The notes beneath the pieces are model-generated. The model was not told the origin of the DNA and did not search any database. It worked only from the letters and a program-made list of their open reading frames with translations. Shown piece after piece: positions 1 through 7,908 of a stretch of 12,231 bases of DNA (position 1 is its first letter; each line of letters opens with the position of its first letter). A program made the translations under genes and the position numbers. The DNA is from Ruminococcus sp. UBA4383 (GTDB lineage Bacteria; Bacillota; Clostridia; Oscillospirales; Ruminococcaceae), in NCBI GenBank assembly GCA_002389995.1, contig DGRR01000097.1, positions 1-12,231 on the forward strand, given 5' to 3'.

Positions 1-35
1 TTGATTATATTATCGTGAAAATAATTTAAGAACAT

Positions 36-40
36 GGAGG
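36..40 (+). promoter_or_regulatory. Shine-Dalgarno site fixing the TTG start of the YdbS-like gene
   Basis: GGAGG sits 6 nt before TTG at 47. An ATG at 34 overlaps this site and opens a different frame, so it is not a competing start for the bPH2 protein. Confidence 0.75.
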
Positions 41-46
41 GATTCT

Positions 47-487
47 TTGAAAAAATATCAACCCGACAGACACGGACTCATCTCTGTAAGAATACTGACG
101 ACTTTATTTTCTGTAATTTTGTCAATTATTTCAAACATATATGTAATATCGGAATTTTTGCTTTTTATAGTTATAATCTTTATCGTTACAATTTCAATAT
201 TTGTAATATTCGTATATTTTCCGCTGTATTTTTCTTCACTCGCCTATGAAACTACTTCAACGGAAGTAATAAAGCACAGCGGTGTTATAGTAAGGTCACA
301 TCAGGCTATAAGATTCGATTCTATCCAGTACACTACTGTTGTAAGTTCTCCTCTTTCCCAGTATACAGGCTTTAATTTCGTCATATTCTTTATATACGGC
401 GGTCAGTTGAGGCTCGATTTTCTCAGCAGACAGGATACCATTGAAATACTTAAATCCACACGCTCATCAGGCATGAGGGAGGTATGA
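47..487 (+). CDS. Small bPH2-domain membrane protein (YdbS-like)
   Basis: This is a 146-residue membrane protein of the bacterial PH-domain (bPH2, formerly DUF304; YdbS-like) type. Two hydrophobic segments (about residues 12-34 and 37-59) form a membrane hairpin. The soluble part (about 65-140) has the usual bPH2 pattern: a beta strand ending in HSGVIVR, then a stretch around AIRFDSIQYTTVVSSPLSQ, which matches the conserved region where the family normally has an 'I..IQ.v....' strand followed by 'L....G'. The start is TTG at 47, chosen because GGAGG (36-40) lies 6 nt upstream and no in-frame ATG is better placed. The stop is 1 nt before the next bPH2 gene, so the two are almost certainly co-translated. 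In Bacillus the homologous pair ydbS-ydbT is also adjacent, but its molecular role is poorly defined. Family assignment is from sequence pattern alone. The 46 bases before it may hold the end of an upstream gene (a frame stopping at 27-29), but this cannot be decided. Confidence 0.75.
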   Translation: MKKYQPDRHGLISVRILTTLFSVILSIISNIYVISEFLLFIVIIFIVTISIFVIFVYFPLYFSSLAYETTSTEVIKHSGVIVRSHQAIRFDSIQYTTVVSSPLSQYTGFNFVIFFIYGGQLRLDFLSRQDTIEILKSTRSSGMREV

Positions 488-488
488 A

Positions 489-1955
489 ATGTTCCGTGAA
501 CACCCAATTAAAATACTGAAATATTCAATGAAGAATATATGGCTTCTCATTTTCCCTCTCCTGCGAGGAATAAACGCTTTTCATTTCAATGCGTATGACC
601 TCTATGTATGGATAAAGGGCGCATGGTTTGATTTGGCTGTCATAGGTGCTATCATTATTTTCGGCTATGTAAAATGGCATTTCTCCACAATTGATATTCA
701 GGACAATGCCATAATACACCGTGAAGGAATTATCATAAAAATCAAAACAGCTATTCCTCTGGAAAATATAAGCGTCACAACTGCCGAATATCCCATGTTT
801 TTAATGCCTTTCAACGGCGTGAGATTCAGTTGTGATACACGTTCGGGATTTTTCAAGAATGTCGATATGAAAATTACCGTCACAAAAAAAGTAAGCGAGG
901 AAATACTCAGCCATATGCACGACATCGACAAAACTAAAATAAATTCGGATATGGAAAAACCTGACGTTCTCTCGGTTATACTCTTTTCGTTTCTCTTTTC
1001 AAGCGGATTTTCAGGAGTGGTGTATATCGCAACTTTTTTCGTGAAGGGCGGAAATATCGCACACGATATCATTTCGGCATCACTGGCAAGAATTACTGAA
1101 ACTACCGAAATAATCAACGACAAACTCCTTATAGGAATACCTGCCGCCGCTGTCGGAATCGGTGTACTGTTCGTATGTGCATGGCTTCTTTCTTTCGTCA
1201 TAAACCTGCTGAGATATTCAATGTTTCATATGGAATCGGACGACAACTGCATAAGCGTGACCTGCGGTCTTACAAACAGGAGAGTATACAGAATAAGAAA
1301 CAAACATATAAATTATATCGACCTGAGACAAAACCTTATAATGAAAATTGCAGGTGCTGTAACTATAAATGTAAGCTGTGCGGGATTTGGTTCGGATTCC
1401 CAGTATCTTCCCGTCATATTCCCCATAAAGCTCGAAAAGGATATCAAAAATATGGAAAAATTCGGGATTTCACATAATCTCGTTCCAAATTTCAGACCAA
1501 AACTTTCAAGCTGGTGGACTTATATATGGCAGGCTGTATTTATGTGTGCGGCTATTTTCCCTGCAAGAAACCTGTCAGACAGGTTTTTTCCGCAGTTCGC
1601 AGAACTTTCGTTCTTTATTGCGGTCATGCTCGAAATCCCCTGTATATGGTTCATAGCCGTCAGAACTGCCGCCCTCCTTACAAGCGGAATATCTGTCTGC
1701 GATGACAAAATTATTATAAGATGCTCAAAATTTACCATGTTCCATACCGTTATCGCACGCAGGGAAAATATGGTGAAACTCGAAATAAAACAGAATATCT
1801 TCCAGAAATTAAACGGAAAATGCAGTATAGACCTGTTTTTCTGCGGTGAAACACGCTCCCTTTACAGCGTCAAGGCGGTTTATCTCAGAGATGCCGTAAA
1901 ACTCGCCGATATAATCGGCTGCCGTATAGATAACAAATATAAACAATTACTTTGA
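489..1955 (+). CDS. Multi-domain bPH2 membrane protein (YdbT-like)
   Basis: This 488-residue polytopic membrane protein is the larger partner in a YdbS/YdbT-like pair; Bacillus YdbT is about the same length. I see three bPH2-like soluble domains separated by paired membrane segments. They lie at about residues 66-145 (IIHREGIIIKIKTAIPLENI), 250-325 (CISVTCGLTNRRVYRIRNKH, then YIDLRQNLIMKIAG) and 398-478 (DKIIIRCSKF, then IKQNIFQKLNGKCSIDLFF). The repeated 'Q.....K..G...I.......G' pattern is clearest in domains 2 and 3. Hydrophobic segments fall near 16-30, 47-63, 158-184, 212-240, 344-358 and 370-397. The ATG start has GGGAGG (477-482) 6 nt upstream, inside the end of the preceding gene. The biochemical function is not known to me. 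An envelope or lipid-related role is only suggested by the membrane PH architecture. No convincing terminator follows it. Confidence 0.75.
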   Translation: MFREHPIKILKYSMKNIWLLIFPLLRGINAFHFNAYDLYVWIKGAWFDLAVIGAIIIFGYVKWHFSTIDIQDNAIIHREGIIIKIKTAIPLENISVTTAEYPMFLMPFNGVRFSCDTRSGFFKNVDMKITVTKKVSEEILSHMHDIDKTKINSDMEKPDVLSVILFSFLFSSGFSGVVYIATFFVKGGNIAHDIISASLARITETTEIINDKLLIGIPAAAVGIGVLFVCAWLLSFVINLLRYSMFHMESDDNCISVTCGLTNRRVYRIRNKHINYIDLRQNLIMKIAGAVTINVSCAGFGSDSQYLPVIFPIKLEKDIKNMEKFGISHNLVPNFRPKLSSWWTYIWQAVFMCAAIFPARNLSDRFFPQFAELSFFIAVMLEIPCIWFIAVRTAALLTSGISVCDDKIIIRCSKFTMFHTVIARRENMVKLEIKQNIFQKLNGKCSIDLFFCGETRSLYSVKAVYLRDAVKLADIIGCRIDNKYKQLL

Positions 1956-1988
1956 GTACATTTTAAAAAATTTGATTTTTATATGCTA

Positions 1989-2017
1989 TTGACATCTGTA
2001 AATTTTTTTAGTATAAT
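1989..2017 (+). promoter_or_regulatory. Sigma-A promoter for the rnjA operon
   Basis: TTGACA (1989-1994) and TATAAT (2012-2017) are separated by exactly 17 nt. Both hexamers match the vegetative sigma-A consensus perfectly, so this should be a strong constitutive promoter. The expected start of transcription is about 2022-2026. It is the only clear promoter upstream of the seven genes from rnjA to ftsH. Confidence 0.88.
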
Positions 2018-2070
2018 AAGTATGTATTATTGTTTTCGGCTTTTTTGGCAGTGTGCCATTAAGATATATT

Positions 2071-2214
2071 ATGATTCGGATTAAGGCTGTAATATTGTCT
2101 GTTGCTTTACTATATGTCTATGCTCTCTTTACAGTAAAAATATTATTATCCGAACTTCTCAGACGTTTTCCAAAAAGGAATGCACATAACGCCTTGTGCT
2201 TTCCATATCCATGA
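2071..2214 (+). CDS. Possible 47-aa hydrophobic leader ORF (weak)
   Basis: An ATG-initiated frame of 47 codons lies wholly in the rnjA leader and stops 15 nt before the rnjA start. Its product starts MIRIKAVILSVALLYVYALF, continues TVKILLSELLRRFPKR, and has a short polar tail. That is one hydrophobic segment flanked by basic residues, as in small single-span membrane proteins. An in-frame GTG at 2053 would lengthen it to 53 codons. Against it, neither start has a recognisable Shine-Dalgarno site, unlike most other genes here, and the stretch overlaps possible RNA hairpins. A hydrophobic frame of this length can also arise by chance in T-rich DNA. It is listed as a candidate only, with no assigned function. 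Confidence 0.25.
   Translation: MIRIKAVILSVALLYVYALFTVKILLSELLRRFPKRNAHNALCFPYP
2177..2204 (+). other. Hairpin just upstream of the rnjA ribosome binding site
   Basis: GGAATGCACA pairs with TGTGCTTTCC as a 10-position stem with a single T-T mismatch, around an 8-nt loop (TAACGCCT). No T-run follows, so it is not an intrinsic terminator. It ends 12 nt before the rnjA Shine-Dalgarno region (GTGAGGT, 2217-2223), where it could affect ribosome access or message stability. Its function is inferred from position only. Confidence 0.4.
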
Positions 2215-2229
2215 AAGTGAGGTCATAAA

Positions 2230-4044
2230 GTGAACGAAAAAGATATTTCCCCAAAAACAAATAAAAATACTCCCCCTCCTGCCCAGAAAAAAAGATATTA
2301 CAAGAAAAAATCCCCCGCTGAAAATTCTCAGGATTCTTCCGCTCCCGATATCACCAAAAAAGGCAGAAAACCAAAGGAAACCAAACATACTCCCGTTAAA
2401 ATTATCCCTCTCGGCGGTCTTAACGAAATAGGCAAGAATATGACCGTCTTTGAATGTTCAAACGATATGTTTATTCTCGACTGCGGTCTTGCTTTCCCTG
2501 ATGCGGATATGCCCGGAGTTGACATTGTTATCCCCGATTTTACCTACGTTGAACGCAATGCCGACAAAATAAGAGGTATCGTCATCACTCACGGTCATGA
2601 AGACCATATAGGCGGTCTTGCATACCTCCTCAAAAAAATAAACGTCCCCGTCTATGCCACAAGACTTACCATAGGTCTTATAGAGGGAAAACTCAGTGAA
2701 CAGGGACTTCTCGGAAAAGTAAGCCTCAATGTGGTAGAACCAAAGAAAACTATAAGAATGGGCTGTATGGCTGTCGAATTTATCAAGGTAAACCACTCAA
2801 TCCCCGATTCAGTCGGAATGGCTATCCATACCCCCGCAGGTGTTATCGTCCATACGGGAGACTTCAAAGTCGATTATTCCCCCATTGACGGAAAAATAAT
2901 TGACCTCGCCCGTTTCGGTGAACTCGGAAATAAAGGTGTTCTCGCCCTTATGGCTGATTCAACCAACGCTGAACGCCCCGGTTATACACATTCCGAAAGA
3001 ACTGTCGGTGAATCATTCGACAGACTCTTCAAAAAAGGAGAGGGCAAAAGAATTATTATCGCTACCTTCTCCTCAAATATCCACCGTGTACAGCAGATTA
3101 TCAACTGCGCCCAGAGATACGGCAGAAAAGTCGCTATCTTCGGCAGAAGTATGGTGAATGTAATCAATACCGCCATTGAACTCGGATACCTCAAAGTCCC
3201 CGAAGGTATCCTGATTGACATTGAAATGATGAGCAATTACAATAACGAACAGATAGTCCTCATCACTACGGGCAGTCAGGGCGAACCTATGTCAGCCCTC
3301 ACAAGAATGGCTATGAATGACCACAGAAAAGTCGTTATAACACCTATGGACTTTATCATCATATCCGCTACACCTATCCCCGGAAATGAAAAATTCGTCA
3401 CCCGTGTGGTAAACGAACTCATGAAATCAGGTGCGGAAGTCGTGTATGAAGCTATGTATGAAGTCCATGTCTCAGGTCATGCGTGTCAGGAAGAACTCAA
3501 ACTCATGCTCGCACTCACTAAACCTAAATTCTTCATTCCCGTCCACGGTGAATATAAACACCTCAAAAAACACGGCGACCTCGCCCTGCAAATGGGTATA
3601 CCCGAAAATAATGTGATAATCGCAGAAATAGGCAACGTAATCGAAACTGACGGTCTTTCCATGAAAATCGTTTCACAAGTTCCCTCAGGAAGAATCCTCG
3701 TTGACGGTCTCGGTGTGGGCGATGTCGGTTCAATCGTTCTGCGTGACAGAAAACATCTCGCTCAGGACGGTCTTATCATAATCGTCATAGGTATCGAAAG
3801 GTCTACAAATGAAGTCGTTGCCGGTCCTGATATCATTTCAAGAGGATTCGTCTATGTGAGAGAATCGGAAGAACTCATCATTCAGGCGAAAAATCTCCTG
3901 AGTACCACACTCGCACACTGTTCATACAGCGAACTGCGTGAATGGAATACCCTCAAAGGCAAAATGAGAGATGCTCTCTCAGACTATATTTATCAGAAAA
4001 CCAAACGCAGTCCCATGATACTGCCTATAATAATGGAAACCTGA
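2230..4044 (+). CDS. rnjA: Ribonuclease J
   Basis: RNase J is a metallo-beta-lactamase/beta-CASP nuclease with 5'-3' exonuclease and endonuclease activity, central to mRNA decay and rRNA maturation in Firmicutes. The 604-residue product shows the zinc motif HGHEDH (121-126), further ligands in VNHS (H189) and HTGD (D211), beta-CASP residues around ATFSSNIHRVQQ, and the late motifs HVSGHA (413-418) and PVHGEY (437-442). The C-terminal domain is complete, ending RSPMILPIIMET. The catalytic core begins near residue 56 (VKIIPLGGLNEIGKN). It is preceded by a Lys/Pro-rich, apparently disordered extension of about 50 residues that Bacillus RNase J1 (about 555 aa) lacks. The start is GTG, with GAGGT (2219-2223) 6 nt upstream. 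Membership of the J1 rather than the J2 branch is not proven by inspection; the complete metal-binding set indicates an active enzyme. It is the first gene of the operon, after a strong promoter and long leader. Confidence 0.95.
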   Translation: MNEKDISPKTNKNTPPPAQKKRYYKKKSPAENSQDSSAPDITKKGRKPKETKHTPVKIIPLGGLNEIGKNMTVFECSNDMFILDCGLAFPDADMPGVDIVIPDFTYVERNADKIRGIVITHGHEDHIGGLAYLLKKINVPVYATRLTIGLIEGKLSEQGLLGKVSLNVVEPKKTIRMGCMAVEFIKVNHSIPDSVGMAIHTPAGVIVHTGDFKVDYSPIDGKIIDLARFGELGNKGVLALMADSTNAERPGYTHSERTVGESFDRLFKKGEGKRIIIATFSSNIHRVQQIINCAQRYGRKVAIFGRSMVNVINTAIELGYLKVPEGILIDIEMMSNYNNEQIVLITTGSQGEPMSALTRMAMNDHRKVVITPMDFIIISATPIPGNEKFVTRVVNELMKSGAEVVYEAMYEVHVSGHACQEELKLMLALTKPKFFIPVHGEYKHLKKHGDLALQMGIPENNVIIAEIGNVIETDGLSMKIVSQVPSGRILVDGLGVGDVGSIVLRDRKHLAQDGLIIIVIGIERSTNEVVAGPDIISRGFVYVRESEELIIQAKNLLSTTLAHCSYSELREWNTLKGKMRDALSDYIYQKTKRSPMILPIIMET

Positions 4045-4075
4045 TTTTCATTCACAGAAAGGGAGGTGAGAGTGA

Positions 4076-6055
4076 GTGAAGAAAAAATATCCGTTTGCAT
4101 TGATTCTGTTTGTTTTTGCCATGTTCCTGCTGTCGTTCCTGACGGCGGTAATGCTGACACAATACAGCTTTGTATGCGGAATGGTCGCAATGGCGGCTTC
4201 TGCTGTACTTCTGGCAGTTGTACTTGTATTCATAATGCACAGTTCTTCAAACACCATGAAACTTGTATCTTCCATGAATCAGCACCTCGAAAACGCTACA
4301 TCGGAATATATGAACTCCCTCCCCTCTCCCGTTGCAGTAATAGACAGCAATAACTGCTTTGTATGGTACAATCATATGTTCTCTGAGAAAATATGCTCCG
4401 ATACCGACCTCTACGGGCTTGACTTCGAGGGATTCGTCAAGATAAACCTCGCTGCACTCGAACTTGACGGCTCGGCTCAGTGCCATATAAACGGTGCTGT
4501 ATACAGAGTTTTCTCAAAACCCTTTGAAGAGAACGGAATGACTTTTTTTGTGCTTTACTTTCAGGACGAAACCGCTTACTTCAATATCAGAAAACGCTCC
4601 GAAGAAGCAAGCCCCAATGTCGTTATCATAGAAATAGACAGCTATGACGATATCATGCAGAATGCTAAGGAAAGCGAAAAGGCTCAGGCTTCCGTCGAAA
4701 CCGAAAAGCTTATCGAACAGTTCATGAACGGTCATAACGGTATCATAAAGAAAATTTCTTCAAATACTTTCTATGCCGTCATCGAAAGAAAACACCTCGA
4801 CCAGCTTATTATGGAAAAATTCAGTATCCTCGATTCGGCAAGGTCCATAACTATCGCTTCAAAATATCAGCTAACCTTTTCAATAGGTGTCGGTCAGGGT
4901 GCTTCAACACTCGCAGAAAGTGAGGAAATCGCCCGTCAGTGCCTCGATATGGCTCTCGGCAGAGGAGGCGATCAGGCTGTCGTGAAAACCGACAGCGGAT
5001 ATCGCTTTTTCGGCGGCGTTTCCAAAGGTGTTGAGAAAAAATCAAAGGCGAAAACAAGAATTATCGCCAATGCCCTGCAAGATGTAATCACCGCTTCGGG
5101 CAGAATATACCTCATGGGTCACAGATTCGGTGACCTCGATTCCGTGGGTGCTTCGTGCGGTATGGCCGGTGCAGTCCAGATGCTCGGAATTGATGTCAGA
5201 ATCGCTGTTGACAGAACAAAAAACCTCGCCGCTAACCTCATCGACTACGTTGAACGGAAAATAGGCACAGGCGTATTTATTACCCCCTCAGAGGCAATAT
5301 CCACTATCAGCGAAAATGATTTGCTCATTGTCGTTGATACACATAATAAAAATTTAATCGAAAGCCGTGAACTCTATGAAAAGGCTAAGTCAGTAGTAGT
5401 CATAGACCACCACAGAAAAACTGTCAATTTTATAGATGATGCGGTCATTTTCCACCACGAACCATATGCTTCTTCCGCCTGCGAAATGGTAACGGAAATT
5501 ATTGAGTATTTCCGCTTTGAAAACAATGCAAGGCTTGCCCCGTGGTATGCGGAGGCTCTGCTCGCAGGAATTATGCTCGATACAAAAAATTTCGTCATGC
5601 GTACAGGCGTGAGAACTTTTGAGGCTGCCGCTTTTCTCAGGAAAAGCGGTGCTGATACCGTTGCGGTAAAACAACTGTTCTCAAATTCGTTTGAATCGTA
5701 CAAGCATAAAACACAGATTGTCTCAGCCGCCAAAATCCACGGTAACTGCGCTATCGCCGCCGCTGACTTCAAAAGTGACGATATCCGCATAGCCGCTCCG
5801 CAGGCGGCGGACGAACTTCTCGGAATTACAGGCGTTGATGCTTCATTCGTTGTCTTTAAAACAGGCAATACCGCAAATATATCCGCCCGTTCCCTCGGTG
5901 CTGTCAATGTACAGCTTATTATGGAAAAACTCGGCGGCGGAGGTCATCAGACCATGGCTGCCACCCAGCTCGAAAATGTCTCCGTTCAGGAGGCTGTAAA
6001 ACAGCTTGTCAATGCCATTGACGAACGTGAAAAAGAAATGCTCGAAAATGGCTGA
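4076..6055 (+). CDS. gdpP: Cyclic-di-AMP phosphodiesterase GdpP (DHH/DHHA1)
   Basis: GdpP hydrolyses the second messenger c-di-AMP to pApA, so it influences potassium and osmotic balance and cell-wall stress. The 659-residue length matches the family. In order there are two N-terminal membrane helices (about 6-28 and 32-54), a PAS-like region (about 70-165), a degenerate GGDEF domain (about 180-305) and a DHH-DHHA1 phosphodiesterase (about 335-655). At the GGDEF signature position the sequence reads SSNTF (228-232), so cyclase activity is not expected; ALGRGGDQ (293-300) is the usual GdpP ending of that domain. The catalytic motifs are intact: GHRFGDLDS (H349, D353, D355), VVDTH (D421), DHH (444-446), LDTKNF (D502) and GGGGHQ (620-625). 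The start is GTG at 4076, with GGGAGGTGA 31-nt downstream of rnjA's end region and 9 nt before the start. It directly precedes rplI and dnaB, the usual Firmicutes order. Confidence 0.95.
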   Translation: MKKKYPFALILFVFAMFLLSFLTAVMLTQYSFVCGMVAMAASAVLLAVVLVFIMHSSSNTMKLVSSMNQHLENATSEYMNSLPSPVAVIDSNNCFVWYNHMFSEKICSDTDLYGLDFEGFVKINLAALELDGSAQCHINGAVYRVFSKPFEENGMTFFVLYFQDETAYFNIRKRSEEASPNVVIIEIDSYDDIMQNAKESEKAQASVETEKLIEQFMNGHNGIIKKISSNTFYAVIERKHLDQLIMEKFSILDSARSITIASKYQLTFSIGVGQGASTLAESEEIARQCLDMALGRGGDQAVVKTDSGYRFFGGVSKGVEKKSKAKTRIIANALQDVITASGRIYLMGHRFGDLDSVGASCGMAGAVQMLGIDVRIAVDRTKNLAANLIDYVERKIGTGVFITPSEAISTISENDLLIVVDTHNKNLIESRELYEKAKSVVVIDHHRKTVNFIDDAVIFHHEPYASSACEMVTEIIEYFRFENNARLAPWYAEALLAGIMLDTKNFVMRTGVRTFEAAAFLRKSGADTVAVKQLFSNSFESYKHKTQIVSAAKIHGNCAIAAADFKSDDIRIAAPQAADELLGITGVDASFVVFKTGNTANISARSLGAVNVQLIMEKLGGGGHQTMAATQLENVSVQEAVKQLVNAIDEREKEMLENG

Positions 6056-6081
6056 ATTGTAAATAGAAAGGATTAAGATTT

Positions 6082-6528
6082 ATGAAAGTTATTTTTTTAC
6101 AGGACGTTAAAGGTTCAGGAAAAAAAGGAGAAGTCAAAAACGTAGCAGACGGATATGCAAGAAATATGCTTATCCCCAAAAAACTCGCTGTTGAGGCTAA
6201 TGCCCAGAACCTCAGCGACCTCGAAGGAAAAAAAGCCTCCGCCCAGCATAAAATTGATATGGAGAAAAAAGAAGCCGCTGAATATGCCGCTAAGGTAAAA
6301 GGTCAGAAAGTTGTCATCAAGGCAAAGGCAGGCTCGAATGACAGACTTTTCGGCTCTGTTACCGCAGGAAATATCGCCGATGCTCTCGACAAACAGTTCG
6401 GCGTTAAAGTAGACAAGAAAAAAATCTCGCTCAGCTCGGATATCAAAAATTTCGGCTCATATAATGCCGTTATCAAATTCTATGCGGGTATAAGCGAAAA
6501 AATAGATGTTGAGGTAATTTCCGAATAA
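6082..6528 (+). CDS. rplI: 50S ribosomal protein L9
   Basis: L9 binds 23S rRNA through its N-terminal domain and projects a second domain from the ribosome by a long helix, helping to limit frameshifting and ribosome slippage. At 148 residues it has normal family length. The L9 signature GEVKNVADGYARNMLIPKKL starts at residue 16. The connecting helix, rich in Lys, Glu and Ala, spans about 42-75. The C-terminal rRNA-binding domain includes GSNDRLFGSVT (84-94). An ATG start follows AGAAAGGA (6065-6072). It begins 26 nt after gdpP, and its TAA stop overlaps the dnaB ATG (TAATG), so the two are translationally coupled. Confidence 0.97.
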   Translation: MKVIFLQDVKGSGKKGEVKNVADGYARNMLIPKKLAVEANAQNLSDLEGKKASAQHKIDMEKKEAAEYAAKVKGQKVVIKAKAGSNDRLFGSVTAGNIADALDKQFGVKVDKKKISLSSDIKNFGSYNAVIKFYAGISEKIDVEVISE

Positions 6529-7895
6529 TGGATACCCTGAACGTTTCAGCAAATGAATTTACATATAATATTTACGCTGAACAATGCGTTATAGGCTCTG
6601 TCCTCGCTGACCCGTCTATTCTGCCCTCGGTTATCGAAAAGGTAAGCCCAAATCACTTTTACAGCGAACAGCATCAGGCTATATACAGAATCATTCAGAC
6701 CATGTTTACAAATAATATCCCCGTGGATATCGTAACGGTTCTGAATGAAGCTGTAAAACTGCATATCTTTGAATCGGTATCCGAAGGCAAACGCTACCTC
6801 GCAGAAATCGCAAACACTCTCCCTTCCACAGAAAATATAAACACTTACTGCAAGATAGTTTCCGATAAATTCTACATAAGAAGCCTGAATATTGCCGCTA
6901 AATCAATCATAGAGGAAATTCAGTCAGGCGAGGAAGATGCACAGATTCTCATTGATTCCGCTGAAAAGAAAATTTTCGATATCCGTCAGGGTAAGGATAT
7001 CAGAGGTCTTGACCCGCTCAGTAATGCCGTCCTCGAAGCTTATGACAGGCTCGGCAAAATTACAGGCGAGGACAGAGAAAAATATATAGGCGCAAAAACA
7101 GGTTTCACACTGCTCGATACAATTACCTCAGGTCTTAATAAATCAGACCTGATAATTATTGCCGCCCGCCCCGGTATGGGCAAAACTTCTTTCGCAATGA
7201 ATATCGCCACAAATGTCGCAAGAAGAAACAAGGATACCGCCAACGAAAAGGAAGTAGCCGTTTTCAGTCTCGAAATGTCAAAGGAACAGCTCGCTACAAG
7301 AATTTTGTCAACGGAAGCCCTTGTCGATTCCCATTCTCTCAGAAGCGGAAGAATTTCAAATGACGACTGGGTGAAACTCGCCACAAGCGCAGGTTATCTG
7401 TCTACTCTGCCTATGTATATTGACGATACCGCAGGAATAAATGTTCAGCAGATGAAAGCCAAACTGAGAAGAATAAAAAATCTCGGTCTTGTCGTTATCG
7501 ACTATTTACAGCTTATGGAATCAACTTCACGCTCCGACAACCGTGTTACCGTAATAAGCGAAATCACAAGACAGCTCAAAATTATGGCTAAGGAACTCGA
7601 TGTGCCTGTCATACTGCTCTCACAGCTTTCAAGAGCTACTGAGTCAAGAAGCGACAAACGCCCTGTACTTTCGGATTTGCGTGAATCAGGCTCTATCGAA
7701 CAAGATGCGGATATCGTACTTTTCCTGTACCGTGAAGCTTACTACAATGCCACAAGCGCAAAACAAAATATCGCCGAATGTATAGTCGCTAAAAACCGCC
7801 ACGGTGAAATGGGTACTGTCGAACTCGTATGGGACGGAAAATATACAAGATTTTCAAACGTCGATTTCAATAACCAGCAGACCCCGACTCCATAA
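6528..7895 (+). CDS. dnaB: Replicative DNA helicase DnaB/DnaC
   Basis: This is the hexameric 5'-3' replicative helicase (called DnaC in Bacillus) that unwinds DNA at the fork and recruits primase. The 455-residue product has the N-terminal DnaB domain (about 12-115, starting NIYAEQCVIGSVLADPS), a linker, and a RecA-like motor. Motor motifs are Walker A ARPGMGKTS (213-221), the FSLEMS strand (246-251), Walker B LVVIDYLQL (321-329), the LSQLSR/DLRESGSIEQDAD block (364-394) and the C-terminal KNRHGEMGTV (422-431). There is no intein or truncation. The ATG overlaps the rplI stop by one base. The nearest purine-rich site, GAGGT (6511-6515), is 12 nt upstream, so initiation probably relies on coupling to rplI. 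Confidence 0.97.
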   Translation: MDTLNVSANEFTYNIYAEQCVIGSVLADPSILPSVIEKVSPNHFYSEQHQAIYRIIQTMFTNNIPVDIVTVLNEAVKLHIFESVSEGKRYLAEIANTLPSTENINTYCKIVSDKFYIRSLNIAAKSIIEEIQSGEEDAQILIDSAEKKIFDIRQGKDIRGLDPLSNAVLEAYDRLGKITGEDREKYIGAKTGFTLLDTITSGLNKSDLIIIAARPGMGKTSFAMNIATNVARRNKDTANEKEVAVFSLEMSKEQLATRILSTEALVDSHSLRSGRISNDDWVKLATSAGYLSTLPMYIDDTAGINVQQMKAKLRRIKNLGLVVIDYLQLMESTSRSDNRVTVISEITRQLKIMAKELDVPVILLSQLSRATESRSDKRPVLSDLRESGSIEQDADIVLFLYREAYYNATSAKQNIAECIVAKNRHGEMGTVELVWDGKYTRFSNVDFNNQQTPTP

Positions 7896-7908
7896 AGGAA
7901 GTGAAATT

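Larger units (their letters stand above)
1956..2229 (+). other. Intergenic region and long leader of rnjA
   Basis: This 274-nt gap separates the bPH2 pair from rnjA. Its left part has only an all-A/T inverted repeat (AAAAAT-TTG-ATTTTT, 1966-1980), too weak to call a terminator. It then carries a strong promoter (1989-2017). If transcription starts near 2022-2026, the rnjA leader is about 205 nt, long for a housekeeping gene. Two inverted repeats lie in it. One is a long-range pair, TTCGGAT 2075-2081 with ATCCGAA 2148-2154, enclosing CTGTAA 2087-2092 with TTACAG 2129-2134. The other is a compact hairpin at 2177-2204. A 47-codon ORF (2071-2214) occupies the same stretch. I do not recognise a known riboswitch or 6S RNA here. 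Confidence 0.6.

Noticed and set aside
34..249. 71-codon frame starting at ATG 34
   Set aside because: Its ATG overlaps the GGAGG site used by the TTG at 47, and it runs in another frame through the bPH2 gene with Phe/Asn-rich, non-protein-like composition.
698..1201. 167-codon reverse-strand frame
   Set aside because: It lies fully opposite the YdbT-like gene, which has domain pattern and ribosome site; the reverse frame resembles no family and has no supporting signals.
1966..1980. Inverted repeat after the YdbT-like gene as a terminator
   Set aside because: The stem is only six A-T pairs with a 3-nt loop, too weak to be a credible terminator.
2022..2229. 6S RNA or a known riboswitch in the rnjA leader
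   Set aside because: The length and promoter fit loosely, but I cannot see the long rod with a central bubble of 6S RNA or any riboswitch core; only two modest hairpins are supported.
5374..5907. 177-codon reverse-strand frame
   Set aside because: It is antisense to the DHH-DHHA1 catalytic part of gdpP and is a codon-bias shadow.
7804..7908. Upstream extension of the 108-aa membrane protein into dnaB
   Set aside because: These codons overlap conserved dnaB sequence and have no ribosome site; ATG 7909 has AAGGAAGTGA correctly placed.
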